The notes beneath the pieces were generated by a model, which saw nothing but the letters and a program-made list of their open reading frames with translations, did no database searches and had not been told where the DNA came from. From the NCBI RefSeq assembly GCF_000143415.4, contig NW_003314312.1, positions 1,095,580 through 1,159,579 of the forward strand: a stretch of 64,000 nt of DNA, in the 5' to 3' direction. Within the stretch, counting starts at the first letter, position 1; each line of letters begins with the position of its first letter. The translations under genes were made by a program, and so were the position numbers. This stretch comes from Selaginella moellendorffii. Lineage: Eukaryota; Streptophyta; Lycopodiopsida; Selaginellales; Selaginellaceae. Below, in pieces: positions 59,468 to 64,000 of the stretch.

Positions 59468-60145
59468 TTACACATATAAATGAAGAAAAATAGATCAAAT
59501 CAATATCATGTTAAAATTTAAAACTTTATTTTGAGTTTTTACTAAGAACATAAATTAGTCCTTTACAAGATGTTTTTAATCATGTCTAAATTTATTCTAG
59601 AAGCCCAATAGAATATTCATATTGTACAAAGCCATTCCAGATTTATTTGGGTTTATGGAAAATGATTCATTTTGTTTTATTTATTTTTTGTTTTCCTGAG
59701 GATTATATTCCCTTAATTAGAGGAAAGAATACTCTAGATTTGGACATTCCTAAGGAATATTTTGAGTGAAGAGGAATCAGCATCTAGAGCTTAAGAAAAG
59801 CTCCATAGAGTTTATGTAGAGTTTAGGGTGCTATTGTACACATCTAAACCTCAAAGTTCATCTCCAAAGGAGTTTTCAAGGAAAGATGCAAGGAATTGGG
59901 ATCTAGAGAATGGCATGCGTTCATATAAATACATGGGATTGTGCTTAGAAGAAATTGAACAATGTATAGTGACTTAGAATATAGATTTAAAGCACGCATC
60001 ATTTCCAATAAAAAAGAGAAGTCTCTAAGAGGTATATAAGTAAATGGTAGACTAGAGATGGAAAGATGTAAAGAACAGAATAAATTTACAAGCAAGAAAA
60101 GGTAACTATTTAAAATAACTATTCATTTTAAGTAAGCTGTCCTAA
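59468..60145. other. AT-rich intergenic stretch
   Basis: No sustained frame or repeat is recognised. It separates the lectin gene from the cyclophilin-tail copy. Confidence 0.45.
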
Positions 60146-60664
60146 TCATTGTTCTTTGTCACTCTTTCCAATTCCATAATCTTCCAAAGATTCATTTCGT
60201 TGAGAATGAAGTTGATGAAGATCCTCTGGACTGCGGCTGCGACTCCTGTACCTGGCGCTTCTTCCACCATCACAAGAACTGTCTGGAGATGGCGTATGGT
60301 AGCGCCGAGCATCCGAGTAAGCCTGGCTAAATCCTCTACCTCGATGGATTCTTCCTTTCCGATTGGGGGGTGGTGGGCTTCGGCATGATGTGCAGCGTGG
60401 AGGTGATGGGCTCCCGATGCGCGCCAAAGGTGGTGAACTCTGACGCTGTGGAGGTGATGGAAGACTCCGACGATGACGGGGAGGTGTTCCAGTTGGACCA
60501 GGTGGAGGTGTTGGACTCGGACTTGTGTGCCGCAGAGGTGTCACACTTCGAGCGGCTCGCTTTGCAGGGCTTGGGCTTCTTCGGCTTCTTCGGCTCGTCC
60601 TCGCCACTGCCTCCATCATTTCAAATTGACCTAAAGAGGAGAAGTTTATCAAGTATATATACAC
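60146..60664 (-). pseudogene. Intron-lacking copy of the SR-cyclophilin tail
   Basis: On the minus strand ~150 codons ([49 protein letters not shown]) match the RS-rich end of the cyclophilin gene at 61925-64000. The copy fuses sequence equal to the exon ending at 62329 directly to sequence equal to the exon starting at 62159, at the exact splice position (AG|GTAC). It skips the small exon 62223-62276 and both introns. The terminal part diverges (HQLHSQRNESLEDYGIGKSD). It has no cyclophilin domain and probably no promoter, though a frame is open. Best explained as reverse-transcribed from an exon-skipped mRNA. Confidence 0.7.
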
Positions 60665-60765
60665 GTAAAAGGGTGATCTTGAAAGTACATCCCCCTCTCA
60701 CGAGAATATAAGCCACACACAAGGTCTTTAAAGAAGAGAATCCTTTGAGAAAAGTCAAGAGAATC

Positions 60766-61671
60766 ATGGAGAAGGAATTGCCCATTCTGGGATCATGGGC
60801 GACAGAGCTGCCCGGATGGCATCGGTGGGGATGCAAAAGAGCCTGGCCGTATGTTCCAGAGGTGGGCACCTCCAAACTCTTGCAACAAATCGAGGGCGTG
60901 CATCCCAAGCTGTCGGAGGTCCCTGACCCTGAGCTTGGAAAGCAGATGCAGCTCTTGGAATTCTTAGACCTGTGTGTGGCTCCGCGAGCGTTTACGCTGG
61001 AGCCAGGTGCCACCAGGGCCAGGATGCTACGTTTAAATTACGACCCCAGGGAAGGTCCCCGCGCCATCCCTGCGGGCTTGGTTGCTGCTGCAGATTACAT
61101 GGATACGAGGCAAGAAAAGGGAGTCCTCATCAGCCTGGATGATGTTGTCAAGGTGCACAAGCTTGTGATGATGAATCACGGTAGTGGTGAAGAAGCTGAA
61201 GCTGATACTGATGCCTTGGGCAAGTATATTGATGAGCTCCACACCAAGCTGGGAGCTCTGGAGGATGATCCGAGCCTCAGTTGGCAGCAGCGCGCCCAGC
61301 GCCTGATAACAATCGCTGCGGAGACTTTGCTGTGGTTTTTCGGCCGCAGGCCATTCAAAGATGGCAATGCGAGGGTGGTGGAGGTGGTGTGCGTGTGGCT
61401 CTTGGAAAGCCTGGCGCCCTGTGTGCCATTCAGCATCAATCTGTGGCTTGCGCTGGATGAGGGGAAGATGGGAAGTTTAGTTGGCTGCCAGAAGCGGACT
61501 CACAAGGAGCGCTCATTTTCACCGGCACCGTCGGGTGTGGAAGACGTAGTAGCATATATTGTGGAGAGGCTGTGGGTGGCTTGGAATAACGTGCTTCGTT
61601 TTGATTCTGGCCCGGTTGAAGAAGAGAATCCCTTAGAGAGTTTCTCAAAGTTACGTGGTTTTAATAAATAA
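60766..61671 (+). CDS. Fic-fold protein with degenerate catalytic motif
   Basis: A 301-residue intronless frame from the ATG at 60766. The C-terminal half has the Fic/Doc layout: helices VVKVHKLVMMNHGS, ALGKYIDELHTKLGAL, SWQQRAQRLITIAAETLLWF, then RPFKDGNARVVEVVCVWLLE. The Fic core HPFxxGNGRxxR appears as RPFKDGNARVVE: the catalytic His is Arg195, the second Gly is Ala202 and the last Arg is Glu206. The loop Asp/Gly/Asn remain. Fic enzymes transfer AMP or other groups from nucleotides to protein hydroxyls; loss of the His predicts no AMPylation. No TPR, membrane segment or inhibitory helix is recognised. It sits head-to-head with the cyclophilin-tail copy. Plant Fic proteins are few, and this lineage may be specific. 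Confidence 0.7.
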   Translation: MEKELPILGSWATELPGWHRWGCKRAWPYVPEVGTSKLLQQIEGVHPKLSEVPDPELGKQMQLLEFLDLCVAPRAFTLEPGATRARMLRLNYDPREGPRAIPAGLVAAADYMDTRQEKGVLISLDDVVKVHKLVMMNHGSGEEAEADTDALGKYIDELHTKLGALEDDPSLSWQQRAQRLITIAAETLLWFFGRRPFKDGNARVVEVVCVWLLESLAPCVPFSINLWLALDEGKMGSLVGCQKRTHKERSFSPAPSGVEDVVAYIVERLWVAWNNVLRFDSGPVEEENPLESFSKLRGFNK

Positions 61672-61924
61672 ATTGCTGTGCGACGGTTCTTATTAATCTA
61701 AGTGATCAATTGAGAGTTCATAATTATACACATGTTTATAATTTATGAACAAAAGAAAATATACTAGGAAGTGTTTAAGAAAGTTTATAAATTATTACAT
61801 AAAACTAATTTAAATGAATTAACGGTAAAATACTTTAAAATATCCAAGCTTAGCAAAGCAGTTAACTACATTTTCGCTTCACAAAACAAAGAACACAAGA
61901 TTCACAAGAAAAGAAGAAGTTTTC

Positions 61925-64000
61925 CTACGGACTGGTATCACCGTACGAAACTAGGCTCCGCGGGTGAGGCTGTGCTGGTGACCGCGACCTCCGCGAGCGT
62001 GGTGCTGGCGACCGGGAGCTTCGCGAGCGTGGCGGCGGCGTCCGAGATCTACTCCGAGTCGGCCTCCTGGGAAGCTGGGATCCATTTCTTCGAGGACCAA
62101 GTCGATGGCGAAGATCTTCTGGACTGCGGCTGCGACTCCGGCTAGAGCTTCTCCGGTACCTGGCAATCAAATGGCCACCCACATTCACCACCAAAGCTAG
62201 AGAGAGAGAACCAAGAACTGACCTTCTTGGAGGACTTCTGGGCCTTCGGGCTGGAGAATAGTGCCTGTAGTTCCTGCTACAAAGAGCTCAGAGGAGAAGG
62301 AAAAACAAAAAGCTGGGAATGAGCTTACCTGTTGCTTCTTCCGCCCCCATTGTATCCACGAGACCTGTCCGGCGATGGCGTGCGGTAGCGCCGAGCGTAG
62401 GAGTAAGCCTGGCTAAATCCTCTGCCTCGACGGATTCTGCCTTCTCGATCGGGACTAGCACGGCGTGGAGCTGTCGGGCTTCGGCGGCGTGGAGGAGATG
62501 GGCTCCGGCGGCGCGGCGAAGGTGGTGGAGTCTGACGCTTTGGCGCAGGACTCCTACGTCGTGGAGGTGATGGAGGACTCCGATGACGGCGAGGTGTTGC
62601 ACCTTGATGAGGTGAAGGTGTTGGACTCGGACTTATGTACCGCGGGGGTGTCACACTTCGAGCGGCTCGCTTTGCAGGGCTTCGGCTTCGGGATTTGCTC
62701 AGACTGCGGCTCCGCCTCGCGACTGCCTCCTTGTGATGGACGGGACTAGCACTTTGACTCCTGTCTTAAAATGTTAGCCAGACTAATTGTCTATCATCTT
62801 TCTACCTTGATGACTTTGGAGGTGGCGCCTCTGCTCGACCGGCCTTGTTCTCCTCGGCACGAACACTGATCACATCCTGACGCTCTTTGCTGGCTTTTCC
62901 TCTCTTATCCCGCTCCTTTTCCGCGTCACTCTCCGATTCTGCACTGCTTCCTGCTTCACTGTCCGACCTGAAACAAAGCAAGTAAGCGTACATTCCTGGA
63001 GAGTACGAGGTAGACCAAACCTATTGTGTTTTCGGCGTTTTCTATCTTTGTGTTTCCGCTTTTCCTTTCTCTTCTTCGATTTCTCCTTTTTTGAACGCCT
63101 TCGCCTTCTGCGCCTTTCCTCCTCACTGGATGTGTCTGACGACGACGGAGAGAGCTCAGATTCGCTCTCCGAATCTGTGTCAGAATACCGACGGTTTTTC
63201 CTCTTCTTCTTGTCTGAAGTTTTCCGGCGCCTTCTCCTCGATCTTCTGTCGTCCTCACTTTCGTCGCTGGATGAGTATTCGTTGACCGTTTTATGCTTCT
63301 TGCTGGCTTTCTCGTTCTCTACGAAATAGAGAGCATTAAAACAACTGTGCAAAAAAAACACCGTTATACCTTTTGCTGCAACTTTGTTCTCAGAGACTTC
63401 CCCACAATCAACAATCTTGATCGTATCAAAAGGTCTGTTCGACACCGGCTTAACAGGCTGTAACTCAATTTTTCTGAGCACTTCGAGACCCTCTACGACA
63501 CGGCCGAATACCACATGCTTCCTGAATAAAAATTCATGAAAAAAAAGCAGCGCAAAAGAAGAAATCGCACCCGTTAAGATGTGGCGCAGGTGCAAATGTG
63601 AGGAAGAACTGTGACTTGTTGGTATTTGGTCCGGCATTCGCCATGGATAAAACTCCAGGCGTGTCATGAGTGCAAACGAAGGACTCGTCTACAAGAGCCA
63701 GAATGGAAAAAAAAATTAAAGCACGCTAGGAAAAGAAATACAAACCATTGAATCTGCCACCGTAAATACTTTCTCCACCAGTTCCTGCAGGAATCGGAGA
63801 TGAGAAATGGTCGGCTACATCGCAATGAACAAGTGTGTATTACCATCGCCCTTGGTAAAATCCCCGCCCTGCTTGCCATGCACTAAGTCACACACAGCCG
63901 AAAAGTAGAACAAAACCACATACCTGAGCCATGAAACCTTTGATAACTCTGTGAAAGATAGAGCCTTTGTAATGTAGTCGCTGTCCAGTTTCTTTGCCTT
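61925..64000 (-). CDS. SR-cyclophilin (CYP63/CYP95-like peptidyl-prolyl isomerase), 5' partial
   Basis: Minus-strand exons >64000-63924, 63868-63844, 63784-63746, 63688-63571, 63521-63370, 63318-63021, 62967-62806, 62760-62329, 62276-62223 and 62159-61925 join in frame. The gene continues past the right edge. The cyclophilin domain shows [51 protein letters not shown] (GSQFF is KSQFF) and [19 protein letters not shown]. Then follow acidic/serine and Arg/Lys tracts ([40 protein letters not shown]) and a long Arg-Ser/Ser-Pro tail ending LVSYGDTSP. Such nuclear cyclophilins (plant CYP63/95, human NKTR) reside in speckles and interact with SR splicing factors. Short exons of 25 and 39 bases are notable. 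A retrocopy of its tail lies at 60146-60664. Confidence 0.9.

Noticed and set aside
1-64000. CRISPR arrays, bacterial operons, tRNA or rRNA genes
   Set aside because: No regular direct repeats with unique spacers, no tRNA B-box context and no rRNA were seen; introns and PPR genes show this is plant nuclear DNA.

Overview
This is nuclear DNA of a land plant with a compact genome. It most resembles the lycophyte Selaginella moellendorffii (inference; I could not search). Spliceosomal introns are mostly 45-65 nt with GT/AG ends. Six intact or nearly intact intronless pentatricopeptide-repeat (PPR) genes lie in 64 kb, several built almost only of S-type repeats and one ending in a DYW editing domain. 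One locus looks like the USP-plus-inactive-kinase type I recall from Selaginella. No tRNA, rRNA or CRISPR array was seen.

Layout. 1-1.8 kb: 3' part of a PPR gene. 1.9-9.2 kb: degraded Ty1/copia DNA with a ~1-kb palindrome, tandem repeats and AT-rich filler. 9.3-18.3 kb: a dense genic block with a divergent pair of small unknown genes, a tonoplast-type sugar transporter, a decayed receptor-like kinase and a 13-exon OB-fold/zinc-ribbon gene resembling shieldin subunit 2. 19-28 kb: a nearly complete but defective copia element, a second older copia, and an inverted copy of the composite repeat of 1.9-5.8 kb. 28.3-30.4 kb: an atypical E2F (DEL) repressor.

30.4-47.1 kb: a region shaped by duplication. 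A cassette GDSL esterase / PPR-A / PPR-B is present twice in opposite orientations. PPR-A has decayed in the left copy and PPR-B in the right copy, so one working copy of each is left. Between the two lie a molybdate transporter (MOT1), an unusual kinase-like protein flanked by two copies of an unrecognised ~70-residue domain, and a BTB protein with a C-terminal ubiquitin-like domain. A further PPR gene follows.

47.5-58.3 kb: conserved single genes: a SUF4/ZNF207-like zinc-finger protein, a 77-residue membrane-anchor protein, an EBF1/2-type F-box/LRR protein, a receptor-like kinase with a ~540-residue insertion in its activation loop, and a PPR-DYW editing factor. 58.6-64 kb: an AT-rich secreted B-lectin protein, an apparent retrocopy of an SR-cyclophilin tail, a Fic-fold protein with a degenerate catalytic motif, and the SR-cyclophilin gene, which runs off the right edge.

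Functional themes are organelle RNA processing (PPRs), transport (sugar, molybdate), regulated protein turnover and signalling (EBF, BTB-UBL, kinases) and pre-mRNA splicing (SR-cyclophilin). There is no operon logic; linkage reflects local duplication and transposon activity.
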